The notes below the pieces were generated by a model. The model did no database searches, was not told the DNA's origin, and saw only the letters and a program-made list of their open reading frames with translations. This document shows positions 42,696-52,054 of a stretch of DNA of 64,000 nt, piece by piece. The DNA is taken from contig JACJYH010000002.1 in assembly GCA_020636195.1 (NCBI GenBank), positions 310,001 to 374,000 of the forward strand, given 5' to 3'. Every line of letters begins with the position of its first letter. Position 1 is the stretch's first letter. The stretch is from Lewinellaceae bacterium (GTDB lineage: Bacteria; Bacteroidota; Bacteroidia; Chitinophagales; Saprospiraceae). Made by a program: the position numbers and the translations under genes.

Positions 42696-45164
42696 ATGTT
42701 GGATGCTTTGACATTGGCTCAAGTCACAGGTTGCGATGTAAAATTGGTTAAAAATGGATCTGACCTGATTAAATATCTTTCCATTGATACGAGAAAAATT
42801 CATCACCCTTCATCAACACTTTTTATTGCCCTTGAGGGTAGTTTGACCAATGGTCACAATTTTATCCAAAATGCTATTGATCAAGGAGTTAGAAACCTTC
42901 TTTTAAGTCAAGAATTAGACGATTTACCTTCTGATACAAATGTGTTCAAGGTCGAAAATACGCTAAGAGCGTTACAAGAGATTGCAGCATTTCATAGGTC
43001 TAAGTTCCCCAACTTAGAGGTCGTTGGTATTACTGGAAGCAATGGTAAAACCATCATCAAAGAATGGTTGTCACAGCTTATTTTTGATAAAAAAATTGTA
43101 AAATCACCGGCAAGTTATAATTCACAAACAGGTGTTCCTCTATCGGTTTGGCAAATTTCAGAGGAAGATGAATTAGCAATTTTTGAAGCAGGAATTTCAA
43201 AAATTGGCGAGATGGAATACTTGCAAAAAATCATTCAACCGACATTTGGAATTTTTACCAATATCGGTGATGCGCATAATGCCGGATTTGATAGCGAAGA
43301 AGAAAAATTGTTAGAGAAATTAAAACTTTTTTCTTCTTCAAAGACAATTCTTTACTGTTCTGATCACAAGGAAATACACAAGCATATCAATCACTTATAT
43401 GGAGATCGAACGTTGATATCTTGGGGTTTTGATGATGATGCAACGTTGGTAAAAATTGAAAGTGTAGAAACACTAGACCATAAAACCAAAATAAGTTACA
43501 AATATTCCGATTCAGCATATACAATCACATTACCATTTACTGACAGGGCTTCCTTAGAAAATTCCATGCATTGTATTGCATTTTTATTGTTTCATGGATA
43601 TGAAATTGAGGATATTTCAAAGCAAACGTCATACTTGGAACAAATTCCAATGAGGCTGGAATTGAAACAAGGTGTCAAAAATTCTATCTTGATTAATGAT
43701 ACATACAATGCTGACCTACAGTCTTTTAAGATAGCTTTAGAGTTTTTATCGCAGCAATCCCTAGGAAGGGAACGGATGGTTATTTTGTCTGAATTTCATC
43801 AGTTAGGTTTAACAAATGACATGATGATAAGAGAAATATCTTTGCTTATCCATAAACATAAAGTTGATTTTTTGATTACCATCGGTGATGCATTGAAGCC
43901 GCTAGAAAGGTATTTAGATCCATTCATTATTTTCAAAAATTACCAGAATGTTGAGTTGCTTTTGCAAAATTTGCATAAGTTGCCTACGGAAGACAAAGCC
44001 ATTTTAATCAAAGGTGCGAGAGCATATGCATTGGATAGAATATTCCAATTGCTCTCAGACAAAGGTCACACTGCCGTTTTGGAAACAGATTTGAGTGCAA
44101 TTGAATACAATTTGACTTTTTTTACCAACTTACTCAAAAAAGATGTCAAGATCATGGCGGTGATCAAAGCATCCGCATATGGAAGTGGTAGTGAAGAATT
44201 AGCGAAATTTTTGGAATATAGGAAAGTTGCATATTTGGCGGTTGCATTTATTGATGAAGGGATAGCATTGAGAAATGCAGGTGTTACGTTGCCAATCCTT
44301 ATCTTAAATCCGGACAGAAATGGCGTCATGGAGATGGTATCAAATAGTTTGGAACCGGAAGTATATGCCTTGGATCAGCTGAAAGAGATTGCACAAACCG
44401 CTGATATACATGTAGGTATAAAATTCAATATTCATATCAAGTTTGATACAGGTATGCATAGGATGGGATTTTTTGAGTCAGACATTGACCAAATGGCATC
44501 AATCCTTTTGCAATCAAAAAATATACATGTGGTTTCAGTATTTTCGCATCTCAGTAGCAGCGAAGATCCAAAAGATGATGTATTTACTTTTGAGCAAATA
44601 GCGGTTTTCGACAGATGCTATCAGAAGCTATCCCAATTAATCAACCAAAAGCCAATGCGACACATTCTGAATTCTGCAGGAATTTCTAGGTTTAATGAGC
44701 ATCAATTTGAGATGGTAAGACTTGGGTTGGGATTGTATGGAATTGACACCACGCACAAGATTCATGATAAACTGCAGAAAGTGCACACATTGCGAGCAAC
44801 TGTAATGCTCATTAAATCTTTGAAAAAAGGTGAAACTGTGGGTTACAATAGAAAATCTGAATTAGTTCAAGACACGAATGTTGCAATCGTAAATATAGGA
44901 TACGCAGATGGGTTAATGAGGAAGGCAGGATATGGTCGCTATCACGTAAAAATAAAAGGTAAATTATATCCTACCATAGGAGCTATATGCATGGATGTGT
45001 GCTTGGTAGATGTAGGTAATGCGTCGGATGTTCAGCCTGGTGATGAAGTCATCATTTTTGGACAAGACTTGCCCATAGAGAAGCTCGCAAAAGTATGTGA
45101 TACAATTCCTTATGAAATTTTGACTAGGATTTCTGAACGGATTAAAAGGGTATTCATTCATTAA
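42696..45164 (+). CDS. Fused MurF ligase / alanine racemase
   Basis: 822-residue two-domain enzyme for peptidoglycan. The N-terminal half (about 1-455) is MurF, which adds D-Ala-D-Ala to the UDP-MurNAc-tripeptide: ATP loop VVGITGSNGKTIIKEW, NIGDAHNAGF, ILINDTYNADLQS. The C-terminal half (about 465-822) is alanine racemase, which makes D-alanine: PLP-binding Lys491 in VIKASAYGSG, FDTGMHRMGF, LGLGLYGID and the catalytic tyrosine in NIGYADGLMRK. The same fusion is known in other Bacteroidota and couples D-Ala supply to its use. Both active sites look intact. Confidence 0.95.
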   Translation: MLDALTLAQVTGCDVKLVKNGSDLIKYLSIDTRKIHHPSSTLFIALEGSLTNGHNFIQNAIDQGVRNLLLSQELDDLPSDTNVFKVENTLRALQEIAAFHRSKFPNLEVVGITGSNGKTIIKEWLSQLIFDKKIVKSPASYNSQTGVPLSVWQISEEDELAIFEAGISKIGEMEYLQKIIQPTFGIFTNIGDAHNAGFDSEEEKLLEKLKLFSSSKTILYCSDHKEIHKHINHLYGDRTLISWGFDDDATLVKIESVETLDHKTKISYKYSDSAYTITLPFTDRASLENSMHCIAFLLFHGYEIEDISKQTSYLEQIPMRLELKQGVKNSILINDTYNADLQSFKIALEFLSQQSLGRERMVILSEFHQLGLTNDMMIREISLLIHKHKVDFLITIGDALKPLERYLDPFIIFKNYQNVELLLQNLHKLPTEDKAILIKGARAYALDRIFQLLSDKGHTAVLETDLSAIEYNLTFFTNLLKKDVKIMAVIKASAYGSGSEELAKFLEYRKVAYLAVAFIDEGIALRNAGVTLPILILNPDRNGVMEMVSNSLEPEVYALDQLKEIAQTADIHVGIKFNIHIKFDTGMHRMGFFESDIDQMASILLQSKNIHVVSVFSHLSSSEDPKDDVFTFEQIAVFDRCYQKLSQLINQKPMRHILNSAGISRFNEHQFEMVRLGLGLYGIDTTHKIHDKLQKVHTLRATVMLIKSLKKGETVGYNRKSELVQDTNVAIVNIGYADGLMRKAGYGRYHVKIKGKLYPTIGAICMDVCLVDVGNASDVQPGDEVIIFGQDLPIEKLAKVCDTIPYEILTRISERIKRVFIH

Positions 45165-45248
45165 AAAAATGAAATTCAAAAGAATAATTTTTTAAAATTG
45201 AGTTAATGAACATATTATGCATTTATATACCAAATTCTAAACAGTAGA

Positions 45249-47375
45249 ATGCTAAAGAAGGAGTCAATTAAATATATTATAGCAATGATAGTGATTTGGA
45301 TTGCACTGTTATTTGCGTACAAACCGGTGCTTGTTGCACCACAAAAGTTTCTTGCAGCAGGTGGTGACGGAATGAAAAACTACTACACCTATATGTACCA
45401 TGTACGATACGATACCACGTATTGGGGTTTTGAAGGTATGAATTATCCTTTTGGTGAAAATATTTTATTTACAGACAATCAACCAATGTTCGCAAATGCA
45501 GTAAAACTTATTTCGCTTTCGAATTCTAATGTCGTGGATCACCTTGCGGAAATACAGAATCTTGGAATGATATTTATACTATTATTTTGTGCACTTGGTA
45601 CATTTCTCTGTTTTAGATATTTGACAAAAGATGTTTTCTTATCAACTGTTTTTACCATAGGATTGATGTTGATGCACCCACAGATTGCTAGGTTCAATGG
45701 GCATTTTGGTCTATTTTACCCGATTTTTCCGTGGATTTTATTTGGTTGGATGCAATTTTGGGAAGGAAAACATCTCAAGTGGACTGTGATATGGATGACC
45801 ATTATTACGGCTTTTTTTGGACTGATGCATGTGTACCATTTTCTACTGGTAAGCATTATAAATCTTATAGGCATAGTTTGTATTAGTTTTAAAGAAAGAG
45901 ATCAATGGACTGCTTGGTTAAGTAAAGGCACCATTTTATTGTTTGTACCATTTGCAATGATACAAATCGTTACTAGACTGAGTCATTATCGTATAGACAG
46001 GCCGAAAGATCCTTGGGGTTTTTTCTCTTATCTGGCTCATTGGGAAGGGCAATTCTTCAGTTACAAACTACCCATTTTTCATTTTATTGATGAGAACATT
46101 GTGAAAATTAGGCAAATAGAATTTGAAGGCAAAGCATTCATCGGCACAATATCCGCACTGTTCGTATGCTATATGATCTACTTTGGATTCCGGCATATTA
46201 GAAATATAAAGGAAAAATTACCCATTCAAGATTTTAGAACTTTTTTAGTTGTGTTGTATATTGTTTCCACAATGATGTCAATTGGTTTACCATTTATCAT
46301 TCCGGGATTTGAGCCATTATTAGATTTTACAGGGCCATTTAAACAATTCAGATCCATTGGCAGAGTCAGTTGGGTAAGTTTTTATGCTATTAATTTTTTG
46401 GCTTTGCCTTGGTTATTTCACAAAATTTCAATGGTTTCAGATACAGCGAAGAAAACTGTACTTTATTTTGGTGTTTCCGGAATGTTTTTATTTCAATGCA
46501 TCAGTTATTTTAGAAGTTTTGAAATTTACCAAAACGATCTACCACAATTCACGGTGGCAGAGAAAAGCCCTTATGGAATCGAACCTTCAGAATACCAAGC
46601 AATATTACCAAACCCTTATTTTAGTGCCGGTCCGGAGAGTTTTAATTGGTTCGACCAAGCTGAAAATATTGGCCAATCTTTGGCTATTTCTTATTCGCAC
46701 CATATACCTATTATGGCTATCAATATGAGTAGGACAGGCATGATGCCTTCGATTTTGCAAAATGCTATCGTTGCAAAGCCCTATGAGGTTCCAGCTATTA
46801 TTGATACTCTTCGAAAATCGGACTCAAGACCTATTTTGGTGATTGAATCAAAGTTGGATGTCAATATGCCGATGGCAAGAATAAATCATTGGACTGATGG
46901 TGCATCTGTAGTATATGAGAATGACGCTTTCAAGCTTAAACGCCTAGAATTATCAGCTTTTGATAGCATTGTGCGGGATTATCACATGAAGTTGGATTCG
47001 TTTGTTTTTTCGGATACCATTTCCATTCAACTTGAAAAAAAGAAAAGTCAAAGAGAATGGGGTTATGAAAATTACATAGAAAAAGACATCGCTCCTGGTG
47101 AATATATGTTTAAGTTTACAATTGATGCAAAGGTGCAAGGTGACATTGCAAGTTTGACTGAAATTTTTCAATTTGACCAACAACATAAATTGGTTGATAA
47201 AAGAATTGAAGCCAACAGATTTTATTACGAAAGAATTCATGGAACTGAAATTACCACGGTAATAAAGTTTAATGTCTTGGAAAAAACAAAGAAATTAGTG
47301 TTTCGAATATTTAAGGAAAATCAGAAAGAAAAGGATGAGATTAAGATAAGCCAAGCCATGTTGATAAAAATATGA
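45249..47375 (+). CDS. Large multi-pass membrane protein, possibly GT-C glycosyltransferase-like
   Basis: 708 residues with about 10-12 hydrophobic segments in the first 450, then a soluble C-terminal part of about 250 residues rich in strands. The first loop has an acidic motif GGDGMKNYYTYMYHV, followed by MNYPFGENILFTDNQP. An acidic first loop after the first membrane helix is typical of GT-C enzymes (ArnT, PMT). I do not recognise a named family, so the enzyme reading is inference. It overlaps truA by 4 bases and lies 84 bases after murF-alr. Confidence 0.75.
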   Translation: MLKKESIKYIIAMIVIWIALLFAYKPVLVAPQKFLAAGGDGMKNYYTYMYHVRYDTTYWGFEGMNYPFGENILFTDNQPMFANAVKLISLSNSNVVDHLAEIQNLGMIFILLFCALGTFLCFRYLTKDVFLSTVFTIGLMLMHPQIARFNGHFGLFYPIFPWILFGWMQFWEGKHLKWTVIWMTIITAFFGLMHVYHFLLVSIINLIGIVCISFKERDQWTAWLSKGTILLFVPFAMIQIVTRLSHYRIDRPKDPWGFFSYLAHWEGQFFSYKLPIFHFIDENIVKIRQIEFEGKAFIGTISALFVCYMIYFGFRHIRNIKEKLPIQDFRTFLVVLYIVSTMMSIGLPFIIPGFEPLLDFTGPFKQFRSIGRVSWVSFYAINFLALPWLFHKISMVSDTAKKTVLYFGVSGMFLFQCISYFRSFEIYQNDLPQFTVAEKSPYGIEPSEYQAILPNPYFSAGPESFNWFDQAENIGQSLAISYSHHIPIMAINMSRTGMMPSILQNAIVAKPYEVPAIIDTLRKSDSRPILVIESKLDVNMPMARINHWTDGASVVYENDAFKLKRLELSAFDSIVRDYHMKLDSFVFSDTISIQLEKKKSQREWGYENYIEKDIAPGEYMFKFTIDAKVQGDIASLTEIFQFDQQHKLVDKRIEANRFYYERIHGTEITTVIKFNVLEKTKKLVFRIFKENQKEKDEIKISQAMLIKI

Positions 47376-48130
47376 GCCGTTATTTTATTAGACTTTCTTA
47401 CGTTGGCACGACGTTTAATGGATGGCAGAAGCAACCACTTGGGCAGGGTAAATCCGTGCAAGGATTGATAGAAAATGCATTGACCTTACTACTTAAAGAT
47501 AACATTGAAATCGTAGGTTGCGGAAGAACGGATACAGGTGTTCACGCACTCAATTATATAGCCCATTTTGATGTAAACAAACCTTTTGATAGGGAGAAAA
47601 TGATTTTTACGCTGAACAAGATGCTGCCATACGAGATTGGAATTCACGATATTATTCCCGTACATGATGATGCACATGCCAGATTTGATGCGGTATCTCG
47701 TCAATACACTTATAAAATTCATACACAGAAAGATCCATTTTTAGCCTATTCTTGGTATTACACATACGGTGATTTATCCCTAGATGTTTTGAATGAGGCG
47801 GCACATTTACTTTTGGAATATTCAGATTTTAATACTTTTTGTAAGTCACATTCTGATGTTAAAACTACTACTTGTCAAGTAACACGGTCACAGTGGACAA
47901 AAATGGGATCATCATTTGAATACACAGTGGAAGCAGATAGATTTTTAAGAGGAATGATTAGGCTCGTTGTCGGTATGTGCGTTCAGGTCTGCAGAGGAAA
48001 ATTGACATTGGAAAAAGTGAAAAGTGCGTTAGAAAACAGAGAAAAAACAGGTAGAGATTGGAGTGTTCCTGCCATTGGTTTGACACTGAGCGAAATTACA
48101 TACCCTTATTTAGACGATCTACATAAGTGA
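47372..48130 (+). CDS. truA: tRNA pseudouridine synthase A
   Basis: Converts uridines 38-40 of the tRNA anticodon arm to pseudouridine. 252 residues. The N-terminus YFIRLSYVGTTFNGWQKQP is typical; catalytic Asp54 lies in GCGRTDTGVHALNY. Other blocks are ARFDAVSRQYTYKI and FLRGMIRLVVGMCVQVCRGK. Its ATG overlaps the stop of the membrane protein gene (ATGA), so translation is probably coupled. Confidence 0.96.
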   Translation: MSRYFIRLSYVGTTFNGWQKQPLGQGKSVQGLIENALTLLLKDNIEIVGCGRTDTGVHALNYIAHFDVNKPFDREKMIFTLNKMLPYEIGIHDIIPVHDDAHARFDAVSRQYTYKIHTQKDPFLAYSWYYTYGDLSLDVLNEAAHLLLEYSDFNTFCKSHSDVKTTTCQVTRSQWTKMGSSFEYTVEADRFLRGMIRLVVGMCVQVCRGKLTLEKVKSALENREKTGRDWSVPAIGLTLSEITYPYLDDLHK

Positions 48131-48202
48131 AAAACGATCAATAATTTTCTGCTTTTTTCATCAAATTTTTAGATATTTGCCGTCCAATAAAAAAAGTTCA
48201 AA

Positions 48203-49876
48203 ATGAGTGCATTCCCATCCGATATAGAAATAGCGCAATCCGCTAAAATTCGTCCCATTAAAGAGATTGCAGCTAAGTTAGGCATTTCTGAAGACGATCT
48301 GGAATATTATGGAAAGTATAAAGCAAAGCTTCCATTATCATTACAAAAGTCTAATCCAAAAGGCAAACTAATATTAGTTACGGCAATGTCACCTACAAGA
48401 TATGGAGAAGGAAAAACCACCATGTCTGTTGGGCTTTGTGATGGATTAAACTATATCGGGAAAAAAGCAATGGCGGTGCTGCGTGAACCATCTCTAGGGC
48501 CTGTTTTCGGGGTCAAAGGCGGCGCTGCCGGTGGCGGTTATGTGCAAGTGATACCGATGGAAGATATTAATCTCCATTTTACGGGAGATTTTAACGCAAT
48601 AGAAAAAGCCAATAATCTACTCTCAGCATTAATAGATAACAACCTTCAGAACACAAAGCATTCGCTCAATCTTGATCCACGTACCATTGCTTGGAAACGT
48701 GTAATGGATATGAATGATAGATCATTGAGACAAATCATCGTCGGTGTTGGTGGCAAGGCAAATGGTGTTATGAGGGAAGATGGTTTCAATATTACACCAG
48801 CTTCTGAGATTATGGCCATCTTGTGCATGTCGAAGGATGTAAATGACCTAAAAGAGCGCATTGGAAATATCTATGTGGGACAAACTTGGACTGGAGAGCC
48901 TGTTTTTGCAAGGGATTTGGATGCAGTTGGCGCAATGACAGTGTTGCTTAAGGATGCCATAAAACCTAATTTAGTACAAACTATAGAAGGCAATCCTGCA
49001 ATAATTCATGGAGGCCCATTTGCGAGTATCGCACAAGGAACTAATACGATCATTGCCACAAAAACAGGATTGTCCTTGGCAGATTATGTGGTCACAGAAG
49101 CAGGATTTGGAGCTGATCTTGGTGCAGAAAAGTTTTTACATATCAAGTGTAGAGCTGCAGGATTTGCACCTGATGCGGTAGTTGTAGTAGCGACCATCAG
49201 AGCACTGAAACATCATGGAGGCGTAGGTAAAGATGATTTAACGACTCCAAACGTCAGTGCTGTCAAAAAAGGTTTTGGAAACCTACAGAAACACATTGAA
49301 AATGTACAACAATTTGGCCTAACTCCAATTGTTGTGATCAATTCATTTCCAAAGGATACTGCGGATGAATCTGAAGCGGTCATAGATCTTTGTGCTGCTG
49401 AAGGCGTTAAGGCAGTCGTGTCCACAGCATTCGTAGATGGTGGTAAAGGATCGTCAAATTTAGCACAAGCAGTAGTAGAAGCAATTGAAAAAGGTCAAAA
49501 CAACTTTGCTCCTTTATATGATCTTGATGAGACATTGGAGCAAAAGATTGAGACCATTGCCACCAAAATTTATGGTGCTTCAGGCGTAGAATATACGTCA
49601 AAGGCAAAAAGTCAACTCAATCAGATTAAAAAACTTGGTTACGCCAAGATGCCCGTTTGTATGGTCAAAACACCGGCAAGTCTTTCAGATAATGACAAGC
49701 TCATTGGCAGACCCAAGGACTTTAAGGTTAATGTACGTGAATTTGAGTTTGCAGCCGGAGCCGGATTCGTGATTCCAATTCTAGGTGATGTGATGCGTAT
49801 GCCGGGACTTCCATCAGAACCCAACTCAATGAATATAGACATAGATGAAAACGGCAAGATAGTAGGACTAAGTTAG
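48203..49876 (+). CDS. fhs: Formate-tetrahydrofolate ligase
   Basis: ATP-dependent synthesis of 10-formyl-tetrahydrofolate for one-carbon metabolism. 557 residues, family length. ATP loop PTRYGEGKTTMSVGL near residue 65; also REPSLGPVFGVKGGAAGGG, LHFTGDFNAI, GPFASIAQGTN and VVTEAGFGADLGAEKFL. It is convergent with the barrel gene downstream, 18 bases apart. No riboswitch was recognised upstream. Confidence 0.97.
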   Translation: MSAFPSDIEIAQSAKIRPIKEIAAKLGISEDDLEYYGKYKAKLPLSLQKSNPKGKLILVTAMSPTRYGEGKTTMSVGLCDGLNYIGKKAMAVLREPSLGPVFGVKGGAAGGGYVQVIPMEDINLHFTGDFNAIEKANNLLSALIDNNLQNTKHSLNLDPRTIAWKRVMDMNDRSLRQIIVGVGGKANGVMREDGFNITPASEIMAILCMSKDVNDLKERIGNIYVGQTWTGEPVFARDLDAVGAMTVLLKDAIKPNLVQTIEGNPAIIHGGPFASIAQGTNTIIATKTGLSLADYVVTEAGFGADLGAEKFLHIKCRAAGFAPDAVVVVATIRALKHHGGVGKDDLTTPNVSAVKKGFGNLQKHIENVQQFGLTPIVVINSFPKDTADESEAVIDLCAAEGVKAVVSTAFVDGGKGSSNLAQAVVEAIEKGQNNFAPLYDLDETLEQKIETIATKIYGASGVEYTSKAKSQLNQIKKLGYAKMPVCMVKTPASLSDNDKLIGRPKDFKVNVREFEFAAGAGFVIPILGDVMRMPGLPSEPNSMNIDIDENGKIVGLS

Positions 49877-49894
49877 GATTTGTCTTGCTTTATT

Positions 49895-50521
49895 TCATTT
49901 GCTTAAATTCAGTCTTGCTATGGTGTAATTTAGGTGAAGGATGAAAATAGGTAAATTGTAGCTACCTATGCCATTGGAAATAATCCATACCCCTGAATTT
50001 TCATATTCTTCGAGCCTAGAATCTGTAAATTCATTTGATACATATCCTTTCCCCAAACCAAAACCAATTTTGACCATAGGGTTTACATCAAAGTTAATCC
50101 CTACACCTGGACCGGAAAAAGTTCTAATCTTATACCCATCAATTTCCTCGGTATATGCTCCATTAGCTCTGCTAACGCTGACAGACCTGTAACTCCATAG
50201 TTTTTTAAAATTGTAAAATACAAACAATTCTGTTTTCCTATCGCTTGATCCCAATAACAAGCCAAAACTCAATCTTAATCTATATCCTTTTGAATACTTA
50301 TTGTTTGTTTGACTACTACTGGTAATAAAACCGCTTTCTAATCCGCAGGTTGCTTTATTATCGAATATGAATTCATTGCTCACTTGCAATCCGGGATTAA
50401 TATTCATCAAAGCAGAAGGAGTAATACCAAATTTATATTTTACATGCGTTTCTTCTTGTGATTGAGAAAATAGATCATTGGCAGATGAAAACAAAACCAA
50501 TAAAAGTAAGCAAATTCGCAT
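49895..50521 (-). CDS. Outer-membrane beta-barrel protein of the LVIVD operon
   Basis: 208 residues from the chosen start. The frame extends to an ATG at 50575 inside the upstream gene, but MRICLLLLVLFSSANDLFSQ at 50521 is a clean signal peptide one base after the upstream stop, so 50521 is preferred. The mature part is strand-rich with aromatic ends (YKFGITPSALMNINPGLQVS, RLRLSFGLLLGS, MVKIGFGLGKGYVSNEF, LPIFILHLNYTIARLNL), fitting a small barrel of about 8-10 strands. Function is unknown. It is the last gene of a three-gene operon with two LVIVD-repeat lipoproteins. Confidence 0.75.
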   Translation of the reverse strand: MRICLLLLVLFSSANDLFSQSQEETHVKYKFGITPSALMNINPGLQVSNEFIFDNKATCGLESGFITSSSQTNNKYSKGYRLRLSFGLLLGSSDRKTELFVFYNFKKLWSYRSVSVSRANGAYTEEIDGYKIRTFSGPGVGINFDVNPMVKIGFGLGKGYVSNEFTDSRLEEYENSGVWIISNGIGSYNLPIFILHLNYTIARLNLSK

Positions 50522-50522
50522 T

Positions 50523-51299
50523 TTATAAATCAATTTGAGATAATAATGTGATATTATTTGGATCACTGACATCATATTGCCTTAACTCTTCTTGACAAAC
50601 CACAAGCAATAAATTGCCCTTCAAGATGCAATCATAAGCCGTAAATCCAGAAAAGCTTTTAAATCTCTGAGGTTCTTGCGGATTATCCAATGAGAAAACC
50701 TGTAAACCGGTCACACCATCACAAATGTACAAATAATTGTCACCTATCGCCAAACCCTTTGGATTAGACATACCAATGGTATCAAGTAAAATGGGATGTA
50801 CCGGATCGACTATATCGTAAACTCTCAACTCATTGACATTTCGCCATCCACACCTTCCGGAAATAGTCGTAGATAGTGTAACATATGCTATTTGGTTTTT
50901 GACTACAATCGGGTCACTAGAACAGCCATTAATATCGAAAATATCTGTATAAGAGCTATTGCTTTTAAACAGAGGTATTCCGTTAGAATTGAGTTCATAA
51001 ATATACATATTGTTGGCTGAACCTATAAGTAAAAGATTATCATAATGATATAAGGATTCTATATCAATACCGATATCTTTTTTATCTAATAGTGCCGGTT
51101 TCTTAGCATTGGTGATATCATAAGTTGTGATTTCCGTTTTATTCACTACATAAAGTCGGTTGTTGATTGTCAGCAAGGTAGCATAGGAACCAGACAATGT
51201 GGTATTACTAGTATCTGCATCAGAACTGCTTTCTGAAGTACAAGCTTGTGAAAATAATAATGCAGTTACAATTACAATAAAATTTAAAATTGATTTCAT
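50523..51299 (-). CDS. LVIVD-repeat lipoprotein
   Basis: 258 residues. A lipoprotein signal ends at Cys20 (LFSQAC). The rest shows LVIVD-type repeats, each with a short strand then D-P/D-I-P-x-x-P: ITTYDITNAKKPALLDK, LRVYDIVDPVHPILLDT, LQVFSLDNPQEPQRFKS and LRQYDVSDPNNITLLSQ. These repeats build beta-propeller-like folds on cell-surface proteins. It lies 6 bases after the shorter LVIVD lipoprotein gene and 1 base before the barrel gene. Role unknown; a surface binding or scaffold function is plausible. Confidence 0.82.
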   Translation of the reverse strand: MKSILNFIVIVTALLFSQACTSESSSDADTSNTTLSGSYATLLTINNRLYVVNKTEITTYDITNAKKPALLDKKDIGIDIESLYHYDNLLLIGSANNMYIYELNSNGIPLFKSNSSYTDIFDINGCSSDPIVVKNQIAYVTLSTTISGRCGWRNVNELRVYDIVDPVHPILLDTIGMSNPKGLAIGDNYLYICDGVTGLQVFSLDNPQEPQRFKSFSGFTAYDCILKGNLLLVVCQEELRQYDVSDPNNITLLSQIDL

Positions 51300-51305
51300 A
51301 TTATA

Positions 51306-51827
51306 TTAATTTATATTACATTTTGGATTAATAATCTTCCCTTCTTCCCAACCTATGAGAATGCCAAGAGTGCTATCGTAACATTCAAACAAACCAACGT
51401 AGTTTGCAGGATAGGCTTCCGAATCATTATCGGGTACATACTGATCTTTGAGTACGTCCAGCAAAGCTATATTTGAATAATCAGAAATATCTATGACCAA
51501 CAAGTGCTTTCCATTATCAGCGTAAAGGACATTATTTAAAATCGTGAATTCTCTATTTCCGGCGATTTTCCAAAAATATTTATTGACAGGATGAATAGGG
51601 TCTGTGTTGTCAATAACGTGGATACCTTTGTACAGTTCATTGATAAAAATATATTGTCCAACAGTGACAATTTTGCCCAATGTTCCAAAAGGTAGTGCAC
51701 TTTCTGACTTTAAAGTTGAAAAATCATCATACAGCGCATAAATAGGCTTCATCCCATCTACGACAATGTCTTCTTTACATGAATACATCGATATTCCTAA
51801 AAATAAAATAAATGCAAATTGTTTCAT
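51306..51827 (-). CDS. Short LVIVD-type lipoprotein
   Basis: 173 residues from ATG at 51827 (MKQFAFILFLGISMYSC gives a proper lipobox); the upstream in-frame ATG at 51845 would add charged residues before the signal. The mature protein has two LVIVD-like units, IHVIDNTDPIHPVNKY and LLVIDISDYSNIALLD, and ends in a Cys-containing tail NPKCNIN. It is the first gene of the operon with the longer LVIVD lipoprotein and the barrel. With only two units it cannot make a full propeller alone, so it may complete one with a partner. Confidence 0.75.
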   Translation of the reverse strand: MKQFAFILFLGISMYSCKEDIVVDGMKPIYALYDDFSTLKSESALPFGTLGKIVTVGQYIFINELYKGIHVIDNTDPIHPVNKYFWKIAGNREFTILNNVLYADNGKHLLVIDISDYSNIALLDVLKDQYVPDNDSEAYPANYVGLFECYDSTLGILIGWEEGKIINPKCNIN

Positions 51828-52054
51828 ATCATTCTTTCTATACACCTACAACGTTGGACTATATCCATTTGTGATGGTGTTTGTAATATTTTTTACAAAT
51901 AATTATTCCACTTAAGAGATATGCAAATCATTGGGAACCCATGCTATGAGTAAAAATCTTGCATTGAACAAATTTATAGAATTATTGTAGTGTTCATCAT
52001 AAATCATTTTTGTCATAGACGCAAATCTATGCAACCATTAAAATATTTCATTGG

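Noticed and set aside
51846..52054. Possible regulatory RNA between the LVIVD operon and the U32 gene
   Set aside because: No stable paired structure or known riboswitch motif could be read by eye.
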